Positions 55,588 to 64,000 are shown, counted from the first letter of the stretch. The stretch: DNA of 64,000 bases from Achromobacter xylosoxidans (GCF_014490035.1 NZ_CP061008.1:4712001-4776000); one strand, 5' to 3'. Made by a program: numbers and translations. The notes: generated by a model from the sequence alone, not told the origin.

Positions 55588-55633
55588 TTCAGTTCTCCAT
55601 AACTGCTGTACGAGCGACTCCACACTTGGCAGC

Positions 55634-55716
55634 GCCACGCGGGGCCGCGCGGAGCCGGCTTTGCCGGTCCGCTGCGGCGCCCCCTTGAGGGGGAAGCGCG
55701 CAGCGCTTCGGGGGTG
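55634..55716 (-). repeat. GC-rich dispersed repeat, copy B
   Basis: Read on the minus strand, CCCCCGAAGCGCTGCGCGCT and AAGGGGGCGCCGCAGCGG then GGACCGGCAAAGCCGGCT closely match copy A (29728-29803). It begins 4 bp after the TAG stop of the aminotransferase gene, in the same relative orientation as copy A after its gene. Confidence 0.75.
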
Positions 55717-55719
55717 GTC

Positions 55720-56907
55720 CTACCGCAGCAATCCGTCCTTGCGGAACATGTCTTTAATGCCTCGCACCGCTTGCCGGGTGCGCTGCTCGTTTTCGATCAG
55801 GGCGAAGCGCACGTATTCGTCGCCATACTCGCCGAAGCCGATCCCGGGGGACACGGCCACCTTCGCATCCGACAGGACACGCTTGGCAAATTCCAAAGAG
55901 CCCATCGCCCTGTAGGGTTCGGGGATCTGCGCCCAGATGTACATGGACGCCTTGGGAATTTCCACATTCCAACCTGCTTCATGCAAGCCGCGCACGAGCA
56001 CGTCGCGGCGGCTTTGGTACTGCGCCACGATTTCGTTCACGCAGTCTTGCGGACCGTCCAGGGCGGCGATGGACGCCACCTGGATCGGCGTGAACGTGCC
56101 GTAGTCGTGATAGCTCTTGATGCGCGCCAGCGCGTTGACCAGCTCGCGGTTGCCGACCATGTAGCCGATGCGCCAGCCGGCCATGTTGTAGCTCTTGCTC
56201 ATCGTGAAGAACTCGACGGCGACATCGCGCGCGCCAGGCACCTGCATGATGGACGGCGCCACGTAGCCGTCGAAGGTGATGTCGGCGTAGGCCAGGTCGT
56301 GCACCACCAGGATGTCGTGTTCCTTGGCCAGCGCCACCACGCGTTCGAAGAACGACAGGTCCACGCATTGCGCGGTCGGGTTGCTGGGAAAACCCAGCAC
56401 CATCATCTTGGGTTTGGGAATGGACTCGCGCACGGCGCGTTCCAGTTCCTCGAAGAAGTCCACGCCCGGCGTCATGCGCACGGAACGGATGTTGGCGCCG
56501 GCGATGACCGCGCCGTAGATATGGATCGGATAGCTGGGGTTCGGCACCAGCACGGTGTCGCCGCGGTCCAGCGTGGCCAGCATCAGGTGCGCCAGGCCTT
56601 CCTTGGAACCGATGGTGACGATGGCTTCGGAATCCGGATCGAACTCGACCGCGTAGCGGCGCTGGTACCAGTCACAGATCGCCTTGCGCAGGCGCGGGAT
56701 GCCCTTGGACACGGAATAGCCGTGCGTGGTCGGACGCGTCGTCGCTTCCACCATCTTGTCGACGATGTGCTTGGGAGTCGCGCCGTCCGGATTGCCCATC
56801 GACATGTCGATGATGTCTTCGCCACGCCTACGCGCCGCCATCTTGAGCTCGCCGGTAATGTTGAAAACGTACGGGGGCAGACGCTCGATGCGAGAGAACT
56901 TCCTCAT
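55720..56907 (-). CDS. alaC: Alanine transaminase (AlaC-like)
   Basis: The 395-residue class I/II PLP aminotransferase transfers amino groups between alanine and 2-oxoglutarate or similar pairs. It has the PLP Lys in [18 protein letters not shown] and [17 protein letters not shown] early on. The start is ATG 56907 ([15 protein letters not shown]), with AAGGATTCCCATC upstream; the earlier frame is unlikely. It is first of the alaC-hom-thrC set. In this set, alanine or homoserine-branch substrates are plausible, and AlaC is a best-fit name. Confidence 0.86.
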   Translation of the reverse strand: MRKFSRIERLPPYVFNITGELKMAARRRGEDIIDMSMGNPDGATPKHIVDKMVEATTRPTTHGYSVSKGIPRLRKAICDWYQRRYAVEFDPDSEAIVTIGSKEGLAHLMLATLDRGDTVLVPNPSYPIHIYGAVIAGANIRSVRMTPGVDFFEELERAVRESIPKPKMMVLGFPSNPTAQCVDLSFFERVVALAKEHDILVVHDLAYADITFDGYVAPSIMQVPGARDVAVEFFTMSKSYNMAGWRIGYMVGNRELVNALARIKSYHDYGTFTPIQVASIAALDGPQDCVNEIVAQYQSRRDVLVRGLHEAGWNVEIPKASMYIWAQIPEPYRAMGSLEFAKRVLSDAKVAVSPGIGFGEYGDEYVRFALIENEQRTRQAVRGIKDMFRKDGLLR

Positions 56908-57120
56908 GATGGGAATCCTTAGGGGCGATAAAAAGGGCGAAAAAACCAGGGCGCGAATGCGCGAAGGGGAAAAGGGTCCGAAACGCCGCACCGGCATGCG
57001 ATTGCAGTGCAGCAAAACCCTGTAATCTAGCGCAAGGACGCCCGTGCGGCAAATGGCGAAAAAAAGGGGCCGATTTCACGCCCTCTCGAGGGAAATCGCG
57101 TGACAAGGAAGCCCCGTTTT

Positions 57121-57197
57121 GCCGCTGGGCCGCCCCAAGGCAAAACGCGCCCCCGCGGGGGCAGCAAGCGAGCGCAGCGAGTGCGGCGTGGGGGCTC
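57121..57197 (-). repeat. GC-rich repeat, more distant relative C
   Basis: On the minus strand it starts GAGCCCCCACGCCGCACTCG, then GCTTGCTGCCCCCGCGGGGG and CCTTGGGGCGGCCCAGCGGC. It shares the CCCCC...CTGCGC...CCCCC/GGGGGCG organisation of copies A and B but is clearly diverged. It lies in the divergent gap 56908-57268 between alaC and the gene at 57269, which holds no gene. Confidence 0.55.
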
Positions 57198-57268
57198 CTC
57201 TCGTGGATACCCTGCAACATGGCGTCATCCCGATGCGCTATTATCGGGCCATATAGCCGGAGTTTTTA

Positions 57269-57730
57269 TTGAAGCTGCATACCGATCCTGCGACGGCCGC
57301 TCTGAATACCGTCACCGCCTATGGTGATGGCTATATCGAGGTCAACCAGGTACGTTTTTCCTCCTCGGTCGCGTTCGGCCCCGAAGGCGAAGTGACCCAC
57401 TGGCCCGTTGAGTCGCCGGCCGACATCACCCCCACCCTCTTGCGCCAGGCGGCCGGATTGTCCGAGCCCGTCCGCGACCCCATGGCCTTTCTGGACGAAC
57501 CGGAAGCCAGCCCCAGCCGCCCCGCGAATGCGCCGGAAGTGCTGCTGGTGGGCACGGGCGCGCGCCAGCAGTTCCTGCGTCCCGACGTGCTGCGTCCGCT
57601 GCTGGCGATCGGCATCGGGGTCGAGATCATGGACACGCACGCCGCCTCGCGCACCTACAACATCCTGATGGCGGAGGGCCGGCGCGTGGTCGTGGCCCTC
57701 ATCCCCCCCAACGGAGAATCCCAGAAATGA
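57269..57730 (+). CDS. Mth938-like domain protein (DUF498)
   Basis: The 153-residue protein of the DUF498/NDUFAF3-like family has the conserved PEVLLVGTGARQQFLRP and a late GRRVVVALIPP. It starts with TTG 57269, with CCGGAG 7 nt upstream; no ATG is available before the domain. Its stop overlaps the ATG of bcp (ATGA). Function unknown in bacteria, although a eukaryotic relative helps assemble respiratory complex I. Confidence 0.85.
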   Translation: MKLHTDPATAALNTVTAYGDGYIEVNQVRFSSSVAFGPEGEVTHWPVESPADITPTLLRQAAGLSEPVRDPMAFLDEPEASPSRPANAPEVLLVGTGARQQFLRPDVLRPLLAIGIGVEIMDTHAASRTYNILMAEGRRVVVALIPPNGESQK

Positions 57731-58191
57731 CGCCGACCATAGGCAAACCCGCCCCGCTGTTCACCGCCGAAAGCACCATAGGTCCGATCAGCCTGGAGCA
57801 ATGCCAGGGCCGCGCCGTGATCCTGTATTTCTATCCCAAGGACAACACGCCTGGCTGCACCACCGAAAGCCAGGATTTCCGCGACCTGCACGCCGAGTTC
57901 CTGGCGGCCAGCGCGGTGGTCATCGGCATCTCGCGCGACTCGTTGAAGTCGCACGAGAACTTCAAGGCCAAGTACGAGCTTCCCTTCCCCCTCATTTCCG
58001 ACGCCGACGAAACCGTCTGCAATCTGTTCGGCGTCATCAAGCAGAAGAACATGTACGGCAAGCAGGTGCGCGGCATCGAGCGCAGCACCTTCCTGATCGA
58101 TGCCTATGGCGTGCTGGTGCAGGAGTGGCGCGGGGTGAAGGTCCCGGGTCACGCCAAGGAAGTCCTGCAAGCAGCGAAGAGCATCGGTTAG
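57727..58191 (+). CDS. bcp: Thioredoxin-dependent thiol peroxidase (peroxiredoxin Q/BCP)
   Basis: The 154-residue peroxiredoxin has the peroxidatic Cys C44 in YPKDNTPGCTTES. The usual C50 (five residues on) is not present; C98 in DETVCNLFG could act as the resolving Cys, as in another BCP subclass. It reduces peroxides with thioredoxin. It is coupled to the upstream Mth938-like gene by a 4-bp overlap and followed 61 bp later by the PhoH2 gene. Confidence 0.92.
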   Translation: MTPTIGKPAPLFTAESTIGPISLEQCQGRAVILYFYPKDNTPGCTTESQDFRDLHAEFLAASAVVIGISRDSLKSHENFKAKYELPFPLISDADETVCNLFGVIKQKNMYGKQVRGIERSTFLIDAYGVLVQEWRGVKVPGHAKEVLQAAKSIG

Positions 58192-58252
58192 CCGTCAGCA
58201 CAGGTTTTACCCGTCAGGCGCTATAGCCGGCCCACACTGGAGAGTGACAAAT

Positions 58253-59959
58253 ATGCCGCTTCCGAAGTTGCCCACCCGTCCCGCAGCCATCCTGACCTTC
58301 CCCTCGGGCGAATCCGCCCGGGCGCAGGCCCGCAGCACCAAGACCGCCGCTGCGCGGTCCAGTACCCAGGCAGTCCTCGCAGGGGACGACGACAACGAGT
58401 TGCTCGTCCAGCCCGAACTCGAGGGCCTGGCAGCCCCGGCCCGCAAGGCGCAGATCCCGGCGCCCGCCCGCCAGGTGCCGCCGCCGGCCCCCGCGGCCCC
58501 CGCCCCGCGCGCCGAGACGCGCCGCGCCAAGACCGCTCCGGCTCCAACCAAACGCGCCAAGGCGCGCGCCCAGAACGAGCCGCGCAAGCTGTTCGTGCTG
58601 GACACCAACGTACTGCTGCACGACCCCAGTTCGCTGTTCCGCTTCGAAGAGCACGACATCTTCTTGCCGATGATGACGCTCGAAGAGCTGGATCACCAGA
58701 AAAAGGGCATGTCCGAAGTGGCGCGCAACGCGCGCCAGGTCAGCCGTTCGCTGGACGCGCTGGTGCAGGACGCGACCCAGCTGGACGAAGGACTTGAGCT
58801 GACCAAGCTGGGCAACAAGGACGCCACCGGCCGGCTGATGTTCCAGACGACCGCGATCCACAGCACGCTGCCCTCCGACCTGCCCATGGGCAAGGCCGAC
58901 AACCAGATCCTGGGCGTGGTCCGCGCCCTGCAGGAAAAGTACCCGCAACGCGAAGTCGTGCTGGTGTCCAAGGACATCAACATGCGCCTGAAGGCGCGCG
59001 CGCTGGGCATGGCCGCGGAAGACTACTACAACGACCAGGTCATGGAGGACTCGGACCTGATGTATTCGGGCGTGATGCAGCTGCCCGAGGACTTCTGGAA
59101 CAAGCACGGCAAGGATGTCGAATCCTGGCAACAGGGCGGCACCACCTTCTACCGCATCCATGGCCCGCTGTGCTCGCAGTTCGTGGTCAACCAGTTCGTC
59201 TACTTCGAAGGCCAGATGCCGCTGTATGCGCAGGTGCGCGAGGTCAGCGGCAAGATGGCGGTGCTGGCCACGCTGCGCGACTACACCCACGGCAAGAACA
59301 ACGTCTGGGGCATCACCGCGCGCAACCGCGAGCAGAACTTCGCCATGAACCTGCTGATGAATCCGGAATGCGACTTCGTGTCGCTGCTGGGCCAGGCGGG
59401 CACCGGCAAGACGCTGCTGGCGCTGGCCGCGGGCATCACCCAGGTACTGGAAACCAAGCGCTACACCGAAATCATCATGACCCGCGTCACGGTGCCGGTC
59501 GGCGAAGACATCGGTTTCCTGCCGGGTACGGAAGAAGAGAAGATGCTGCCCTGGATGGGCGCCCTGGAAGACAACCTGGACGTCCTTAACATGGGTGAAG
59601 GCGAAGGCAACGGGGACTGGGGCCGCGCCGCCACCATGGACCTGATCCGTTCGCGCATCAAGGTCAAGTCGCTGAACTTCATGCGCGGCCGCACCTTCCT
59701 GAACAAGTACCTGATCATCGACGAGGCGCAGAACCTGACGCCCAAGCAGATGAAGACGCTGGTCACGCGCGCGGGTCCCGGCACCAAGGTGATCTGCCTG
59801 GGCAACATCGCCCAGATCGATACGCCCTACCTGACCGAAGGCAGTTCCGGCCTGACCTTCGTGGTCGACCGCTTCAAGGGCTGGCCGCATTCCGGGCACG
59901 TCACGCTGCAGCGGGGCGAACGTTCGCGCCTGGCCGACTATGCCGGAGATGTGCTGTAG
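58253..59959 (+). CDS. PhoH2-type protein (PIN domain + PhoH ATPase)
   Basis: The 568-residue protein begins with a Pro/Ala-rich disordered stretch (residues about 20-105), then a PIN nuclease domain (RKLFVLDTNVLLHDPSSLF near residue 110), a linker, and a PhoH ATPase with Walker A GQAGTGKTLLAL near residue 382 and Walker B YLIIDEAQNL near residue 482. PhoH2 proteins are RNA helicase-nucleases. The start is ATG 58253 after GGAGAG; a GTG at 58244 overlaps the ribosome-binding site. Confidence 0.9.
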   Translation: MPLPKLPTRPAAILTFPSGESARAQARSTKTAAARSSTQAVLAGDDDNELLVQPELEGLAAPARKAQIPAPARQVPPPAPAAPAPRAETRRAKTAPAPTKRAKARAQNEPRKLFVLDTNVLLHDPSSLFRFEEHDIFLPMMTLEELDHQKKGMSEVARNARQVSRSLDALVQDATQLDEGLELTKLGNKDATGRLMFQTTAIHSTLPSDLPMGKADNQILGVVRALQEKYPQREVVLVSKDINMRLKARALGMAAEDYYNDQVMEDSDLMYSGVMQLPEDFWNKHGKDVESWQQGGTTFYRIHGPLCSQFVVNQFVYFEGQMPLYAQVREVSGKMAVLATLRDYTHGKNNVWGITARNREQNFAMNLLMNPECDFVSLLGQAGTGKTLLALAAGITQVLETKRYTEIIMTRVTVPVGEDIGFLPGTEEEKMLPWMGALEDNLDVLNMGEGEGNGDWGRAATMDLIRSRIKVKSLNFMRGRTFLNKYLIIDEAQNLTPKQMKTLVTRAGPGTKVICLGNIAQIDTPYLTEGSSGLTFVVDRFKGWPHSGHVTLQRGERSRLADYAGDVL

Positions 59960-60008
59960 GCCCAGCCCCTACACTCCATGCCAGCATAGGCTTTTCCCAT
60001 GAACGAAC

Positions 60009-60039
60009 GCCCGATGAACCTTCATCGGGCTTTTTTTTT
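60009..60039 (+). terminator. Rho-independent terminator after the PhoH2 gene
   Basis: GCCCGATGAA pairs with TTCATCGGGC around CC, followed by nine T residues. It ends the 57269-59959 gene group. Confidence 0.93.
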
Positions 60040-60093
60040 GCAGAGGCTCATGAGTTGTTCACGATTGCGTTCGCACAGGAAGCGCGAATGCCC

Positions 60094-61515
60094 CTACATG
60101 AACATGTTGAGCCCCACCAGAAAATTCAAGGCGTTCTTGTCCACGGGCACGAATGACGGGGATCGAATGAAGCTGAGCCCCGTGCTCAGATAGACGCCGG
60201 GATAGAGACGCGCCATGTAGGACAGCATGGCCGCACTGCTCGAATTCGCCGTATCCACGCCCCTTTTCCCGTAGGCGTCCTTCGCGGTATCGCTGAAATC
60301 CGACCAGGTGACCGTGGCCGACAACATGTCATAGGGTCGCGATGGAAACGTGCCTATCGTATATAGCCTGGCTTCCACGAATTTGGTGTACAGATTCTGA
60401 TCCGGGGGAGCCAGGTGCAAGGAAAGGCCGGCGTACCATCCCTGCGCGGAAGATGAGTTGGGCGTCAGCCGCGAAATCTGCTGGTCTCCCGCGGCATAAA
60501 GCGCGTAGTTGTTCGAACTACGCTCGCGGGAATCGAACCTGGCATAGTCGGACGTATTGAATATTCCCCCAATCCGGAACCATCTCGAGGGATTATCGGG
60601 ACTCGCTTGTTGCTTTACTCCGATTTCGTTGATGACCAGCCATCCGCTACCTGGGGTTTTCCACTTCAGCCCATGCTGGTGTTCTGACTCTTCCGCCTCC
60701 GCGCCGTAGGGGCTGGTGCTGCGCTGAATTCCGGTCTTGTTGTAGAAGCCGCCAGATCCGTTGTAGGTCAGATTCACGCCCGGGGTAGCAAAAGGCAGGC
60801 GTGACAGGCCGACCTGAAAGGGAATGATGGAATTCATCCCTTGCGCCCCGACCGCCAAGGAACCGCCAACGTACAAGCCCACGAACTCCAGGGCATTGCT
60901 GAGATAGCCTGCCTTCAACTCCCATTGACGGTTGTTGAAGGTGGTGAAGTACGCCAGCCGGCTCAGCGCGATGTCCGCCGAAGGCCCCTTCGGCGCCCAG
61001 CTCGCGTGACCCGTCACGGCGCTGAAAATCAATTGGCTTTGATCGCTTCCGTGCTGCCCCAGGTCATAAGTCAGGACTAGCTGCTGGGTCTCCGCGAACG
61101 TGGGAACCTGGCCGTTGTACGACTGCTTGCGATGTGTCCGCGGGTTTTCGCCCCTGAGGTCGTAAGCCGCGGAGTTCAAGCTGACGATCTGAAAGCCGAT
61201 CCCGTGCCGCGCCAGATCGGAACGGAATCCGCCGGCGTCACGCAGCACCGTGTCCCGAATCGATGGAATCCGAACCAGCGCGCCCTGCTCCATCAGGCGC
61301 TCAAGAGACGCAAAATCAGACGCAGGCTGCGGCGCGGCGTCCACGGCAGAGGACTCGGATGATGGCCGTAGCTGAGCGACCGTTCCGCGCTCGAGCCCCG
61401 TTCGGGATTCAGAGGCATTGCAGTCCCATGCAATCGCCCCCATGGCCGTAAAGATCGACACAAGCGAGTGCGCCGGCACTTTGACCTGGCGCGAACTGAT
61501 GATCTGGTTTGGCAT
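60094..61515 (-). CDS. OprB-like carbohydrate porin
   Basis: The 473-residue protein resembles OprB porins: a region of charged and polar residues after the leader (residues about 80-115), then repeated beta-strand pairs with aromatic ends (QLVLTYDLGQHGSDQSQLIFSAVTGHASW), and a last strand ending NMFM. The leader (hydrophobic SLVSIFTAMGAIAW) lacks a clean AXA site, so the signal peptide is uncertain. The start is ATG 61515, with AAGGAGG 4 nt upstream. The TetR-like regulator is divergent. Confidence 0.75.
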   Translation of the reverse strand: MPNQIISSRQVKVPAHSLVSIFTAMGAIAWDCNASESRTGLERGTVAQLRPSSESSAVDAAPQPASDFASLERLMEQGALVRIPSIRDTVLRDAGGFRSDLARHGIGFQIVSLNSAAYDLRGENPRTHRKQSYNGQVPTFAETQQLVLTYDLGQHGSDQSQLIFSAVTGHASWAPKGPSADIALSRLAYFTTFNNRQWELKAGYLSNALEFVGLYVGGSLAVGAQGMNSIIPFQVGLSRLPFATPGVNLTYNGSGGFYNKTGIQRSTSPYGAEAEESEHQHGLKWKTPGSGWLVINEIGVKQQASPDNPSRWFRIGGIFNTSDYARFDSRERSSNNYALYAAGDQQISRLTPNSSSAQGWYAGLSLHLAPPDQNLYTKFVEARLYTIGTFPSRPYDMLSATVTWSDFSDTAKDAYGKRGVDTANSSSAAMLSYMARLYPGVYLSTGLSFIRSPSFVPVDKNALNFLVGLNMFM

Positions 61516-61563
61516 GCGGCCTCCTTCAATCCAGGATTTCTCGCTCGTACTCCGCAAAATCCG

Positions 61564-61584
61564 GATTGTTTAGACATAACAATC
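61564..61584. promoter_or_regulatory. Inverted repeat upstream of the porin
   Basis: GATTGTT (61564-61570), a 7-bp spacer and AACAATC (61578-61584) form a perfect 7-bp dyad 49 bp upstream of the porin start. A further dyad TCTCAAT/ATTGAGA lies at 61659-61684. They fit operator sites for a dimeric regulator such as the neighbouring TetR-like protein. Confidence 0.5.
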
Positions 61585-61808
61585 GGGCATGTACGCATTG
61601 GTCATGGTCGATGCAAGAATTCGGGGAGAGGAGGCATCCCGATAAAGCGTCCGCAGCCGTCTCAATAGCCCGGGGCCAATTGAGATATTTCATGCCGACC
61701 GGTTTCGAAAGTTGATCACTGGGCGAACCACCTCCATTCCGTGCAGTCTCTGCTGGTCACGACGTTGTTGGCAGCGTTCGATGCACCCTGCTGATCGGTG
61801 TCTCGCCT

Positions 61809-61848
61809 CTTCAACGCCATATTCCCGGCCGGGAATATGGCGTTGAAG
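61809..61848. promoter_or_regulatory. Perfect 40-bp palindrome
   Basis: The left arm CTTCAACGCCATATTCCCGG (61809-61828) is exactly complementary to 61829-61848, giving two 20-bp arms with no spacer. It lies in the 451-bp gap between the divergent porin and TetR-like gene. The arms are too tightly joined for a terminator loop, and no T-run follows, so a protein-binding operator is more likely than a transcription terminator. The palindrome itself is certain; its role is inference. Confidence 0.85.
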
Positions 61849-61966
61849 TTAGTGTTACGATGAACCCCAGTCAAGCAGGGTTTTCCTCAGGACGCGTCAT
61901 GTTTTCCGCGCACAAGCGGGGCTTGAGGCGGCCTGCTTGTTGACCAAACATCACGCCGAAAAGACG

Positions 61967-62641
61967 ATGAAAAAAGATGTTTTAGGGGAAGTTGAGCGCG
62001 GAAGAGGAGAACGTGCCGGCCTTGATCTGGCCCGGATCTTGCAGGCGGCAAGGCGCATCGGTCACGACAAATTGTCGATGCAGGCGCTTGCGGACGCGCT
62101 CAATGTGGACCGGAAGGCGCTCAACTACCATGTGAAAGATCGCCAGACTCTGCTGGCGCTCGTCGCGAAGGACACACTGACTGCGAGCTTCAGCAGCGCC
62201 GACATCGCGCGCGCGCCCACATGGCAAGACGCATGCAGGACCTACGCGACCCACCTGGTCGACGCAGCCGTCGCCATGGGAAGCTTGGCGGAACACCTGC
62301 GCTTTGACGATTCCGAGTTGATGAGCTGGAACCTGCTGCCGACCGAGGAATTGCTCGAACAGCTGAATCGGGCGGGCTTCAGCGAAGCCGCCTCGGTGCG
62401 CTTGGCCGTGCTGCTTGCCGCCCTCTGCGTTGGCCATGTGAAGGATATTTGGCAAGCCAGGTCGGCGGTTGAGCGCACCAGACCTCGCCAGTTGCAGAAA
62501 TGGCTGGACTCGGTCGATGGAAAGTCTTATTCACGGCTACGCCAGGCCGTCGCGCTGGGAATCGACACCTACGGGCCTGAGCAACTCGATTTCTCACTCA
62601 GGGTTTTTATAGCGGGCGCCGAAGCACACCTTGCTTCTTAG
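61967..62641 (+). CDS. TetR family transcriptional regulator
   Basis: The 224-residue protein has the N-terminal HTH LSMQALADALNVDRKALNYHVKDRQTLL near residues 36-63, followed by a helical C-terminal domain, the TetR layout. The start is ATG 61967 (MKKDVLGEVERG); TTG 61937 is possible. It is divergent from the OprB-like porin, so it probably controls that gene and itself. The ligand is unknown. Confidence 0.8.
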   Translation: MKKDVLGEVERGRGERAGLDLARILQAARRIGHDKLSMQALADALNVDRKALNYHVKDRQTLLALVAKDTLTASFSSADIARAPTWQDACRTYATHLVDAAVAMGSLAEHLRFDDSELMSWNLLPTEELLEQLNRAGFSEAASVRLAVLLAALCVGHVKDIWQARSAVERTRPRQLQKWLDSVDGKSYSRLRQAVALGIDTYGPEQLDFSLRVFIAGAEAHLAS

Positions 62642-62654
62642 CGCCTGAACGTAC

Positions 62655-62693
62655 AAAGGCCTGAGCGGGGCGCGATCCCCGGCTCAGGCCTTC
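62655..62693. terminator. Stem-loop terminator between TetR-like and entericidin genes
   Basis: AAGGCCTGAGC pairs with GCTCAGGCCTT, with an inner GGGG/CCCC, between two convergent genes. The T-run is short, so it is a moderate terminator for both. Confidence 0.7.
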
Positions 62694-62712
62694 TCGAACC
62701 CGCCCCCGGCAA

Positions 62713-62844
62713 TTACTTGTCGGCGGCGTTGGTAATGGCGTTGCCTGCCTTCGACATGTCCTTGCCCATGCCCGCGACGGTGTTGCAACCGGCGAGCACG
62801 AAGCCGAACACGACAAAGGCGGTCAGCACGATCTTGCTGCGCAT
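62713..62844 (-). CDS. Entericidin A/B family lipoprotein
   Basis: The 43-residue precursor has a signal peptide with the lipobox LAGC at C20, then NTVAGMGKDMSKAGNAITN, the standard entericidin body. AGGAGCGCC lies before ATG 62844. Such lipoproteins are small membrane-associated antidote/toxin-like or stress proteins; E. coli EcnA/EcnB are linked to cell lysis. Very short, but the family pattern is unmistakable. Confidence 0.88.
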   Translation of the reverse strand: MRSKIVLTAFVVFGFVLAGCNTVAGMGKDMSKAGNAITNAADK

Positions 62845-62886
62845 GCTGGCGCTCCTGAAGTGGTGAAAACGGATCCGGGGCGTACT

Positions 62887-63582
62887 TTAAACGATCTGGA
62901 CGCGCAGTTCACCCAGGCCTTCGACGCCGCCGGTGATCACGTCGCCTTGCAGCACGGCGCCCACGCCTTCAGGCGTGCCGGTGAAGATGATGTCGCCGGG
63001 TTGCAGCTCGAACAGGCCGGACAGGTAGGAAATGCTTTCCGGAATGTTCCAGAGCATCTGCGAGATGTCGCTGGACTGCTTGCGCTGGCCGTTCACATCC
63101 AGCCAGATGGCGCCCTTTTCCAGGGTGCCGACGACGCTGCGCGGATGGATCGGGCCCAGCGGCGCGGACAGATCGAAGGCCTTGCCGATTTCCCAGGGAC
63201 GGCCCTGCTTCTTCATTTCGCCCTGCAGGTCGCGGCGGGTCATGTCCAGGCCCAGCGCATAGCCCCACACGCAATCATTGGCCTGTTCGACCGGGATGTC
63301 GCGGCCGCCCTTGCCCAGCACCACGACCAGTTCCATTTCGTAGTGCAGGTTGGAGGTCTTGGGCGGATACGGCATCTTGCCGGTTTCGCCGTCGGCCACG
63401 CTCAGCACGGCGTCGGCCGGCTTGCAGAAGAAGAACGGATCCTCGCGGCCGGTGAAGCCCATTTCCTTGGCGTGTTCGGCGTAATTGCGGCCGACGCAAT
63501 AGACGCGGCGCACCGGAAACAGCGCGGCGCTGCCGGCAACGGGAACCGCGACGGGCGGCTGAGGGGGCAATACGTAGTCCAT
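62887..63582 (-). CDS. Fumarylacetoacetate hydrolase family protein
   Basis: The 231-residue single-domain FAH protein binds a divalent metal and hydrolyses or decarboxylates beta-keto-type substrates. Conserved pieces are VYCVGRNYAEHAKEMG, LHYEMELVVVLG (metal Glu), WGYALGLDMTRRDLQ and PGDIIFTGTPEGVGAVLQGD. The start is ATG 63582 (MDYVLPPQ). Members such as FahA, HpcE or oxaloacetate decarboxylases share this fold, so the substrate is unassigned. Confidence 0.88.
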   Translation of the reverse strand: MDYVLPPQPPVAVPVAGSAALFPVRRVYCVGRNYAEHAKEMGFTGREDPFFFCKPADAVLSVADGETGKMPYPPKTSNLHYEMELVVVLGKGGRDIPVEQANDCVWGYALGLDMTRRDLQGEMKKQGRPWEIGKAFDLSAPLGPIHPRSVVGTLEKGAIWLDVNGQRKQSSDISQMLWNIPESISYLSGLFELQPGDIIFTGTPEGVGAVLQGDVITGGVEGLGELRVQIV

Positions 63583-63748
63583 GTTCACTCGACCTATGAA
63601 GAATACGTGGCCGGAATCCGGCAATAGAAAACAGCCAGCCCCGCGAGGCGCCCGCTACCGCGGGCGGCCTTCCCTGCGGGCGGCCAGACGATGAAAAGTC
63701 ATCCGCGAGTTTATCCCTTTCCGGGGGGCTGGGCGCGGTTCGGGCTAT

Positions 63749-64000
63749 TCAGCTGAACGTAGGAATTTCCCCGTCATACACCACCAGGCGCTCGATGAAG
63801 CCGGCCATGTAGGCCTTCATCTCCTGGTGCGCGGGCGAGACCTGGTAGCGGTCATGCGCGGGGCTGTCCGCGAAAGCCGCCACCACGGCATGGGTCAGGC
63901 CATCCGAGCGGCTGGCCTCGTTGGGCCGGAAAGAGTAGCCCGCCACGCCATCGCACTCGGCCAGGATGCGCTGGCAATAGCCCTGGACGCGGTCATGGAA
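63749..64000 (-). CDS. Dabb-domain (stress-responsive) protein, 5' end outside the window
   Basis: The visible 83 codons, open at the right edge, contain the dimeric alpha/beta-barrel (Dabb) features: GVAGYSFRPNEASRSDGLTH with a beta strand and AAFADSPAHDRYQVSPAHQE, the usual His-containing helix region. The beginning of the protein lies beyond base 64000. The ORF continues in frame to the window edge, so it is truncated only by the window. Confidence 0.8.
   Translation of the reverse strand, partial: FHDRVQGYCQRILAECDGVAGYSFRPNEASRSDGLTHAVVAAFADSPAHDRYQVSPAHQEMKAYMAGFIERLVVYDGEIPTFS

Overview
The window looks like a chromosomal core segment of an Alcaligenaceae betaproteobacterium, most likely Achromobacter or Bordetella. 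The evidence is the high GC content, a Bug-family periplasmic receptor, a short BpH3-like H-NS protein, the alanine transaminase-hom-thrC cluster, the pntAA-pntAB-pntB set and the egtD-egtB pair. This assignment is inference from gene content; no rRNA or species marker is present. I see no prophage, insertion sequence, CRISPR array or plasmid gene. Both edges cut genes: rnr on the left and a Dabb-domain gene on the right.

1-8.4 kb: rnr (3' end missing), then two identical tRNA-Leu(CAG) genes flanking a DTW-domain tRNA-modification gene, a GNAT acetyltransferase, and a run of transporters (EamA, AEC, ArsB arsenite pump, YeeE/YedE thiosulfate-type channel). 8.5-15.8 kb: a membrane-anchored glutamate-synthase-like flavoprotein, a PLD-type lipoprotein, a DUF883 protein, the ergothioneine genes egtD-egtB, tRNA-Met and a methyltransferase. 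15.8-25.4 kb: an envelope and small-protein region with several unrecognised membrane or lipoprotein genes, a YddG-like exporter, a GGDEF diguanylate cyclase, an AI-2E family permease and a GNAT protein, ending in about 670 bp without a convincing gene.

25.4-35 kb: cytochrome b561, cytochrome c', purB, a GST, a TSUP permease, mnmA, a LysR regulator divergent from a Bug receptor, and an N-formylglutamate amidohydrolase-like gene. 35-45 kb: proton-pumping transhydrogenase (pntAA-pntAB-pntB) converging on glcDEF (glycolate oxidase), a second GlcD/Dld-like oxidase, and aroG. 45-64 kb: tldD, an H-NS-like gene with a long upstream region, pepN, fbp, alaC-hom-thrC, a bcp/PhoH2 cluster, an OprB-like porin divergent from a TetR-like regulator, an entericidin and an FAH-family hydrolase.

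The most interesting element is upstream of aroG (about 44.9-45.1 kb, minus strand). A 27-codon leader ORF carries alternating Phe and Tyr codons, all TTT/TAT. It is followed by three mutually exclusive pairings (1:2, 2:3, 3:4) that end in a strong intrinsic terminator before the GTG start of aroG. This has every part of a classical ribosome-mediated attenuator for a DAHP synthase. Other items worth checking are a perfect 40-bp palindrome between the porin and its TetR-like neighbour, a family of about 75-bp GC-rich repeats (two copies abut stop codons in the same relative orientation), the duplicated tRNA-Leu genes bracketing tapT, and a 24-residue membrane microprotein with a consensus ribosome-binding site.
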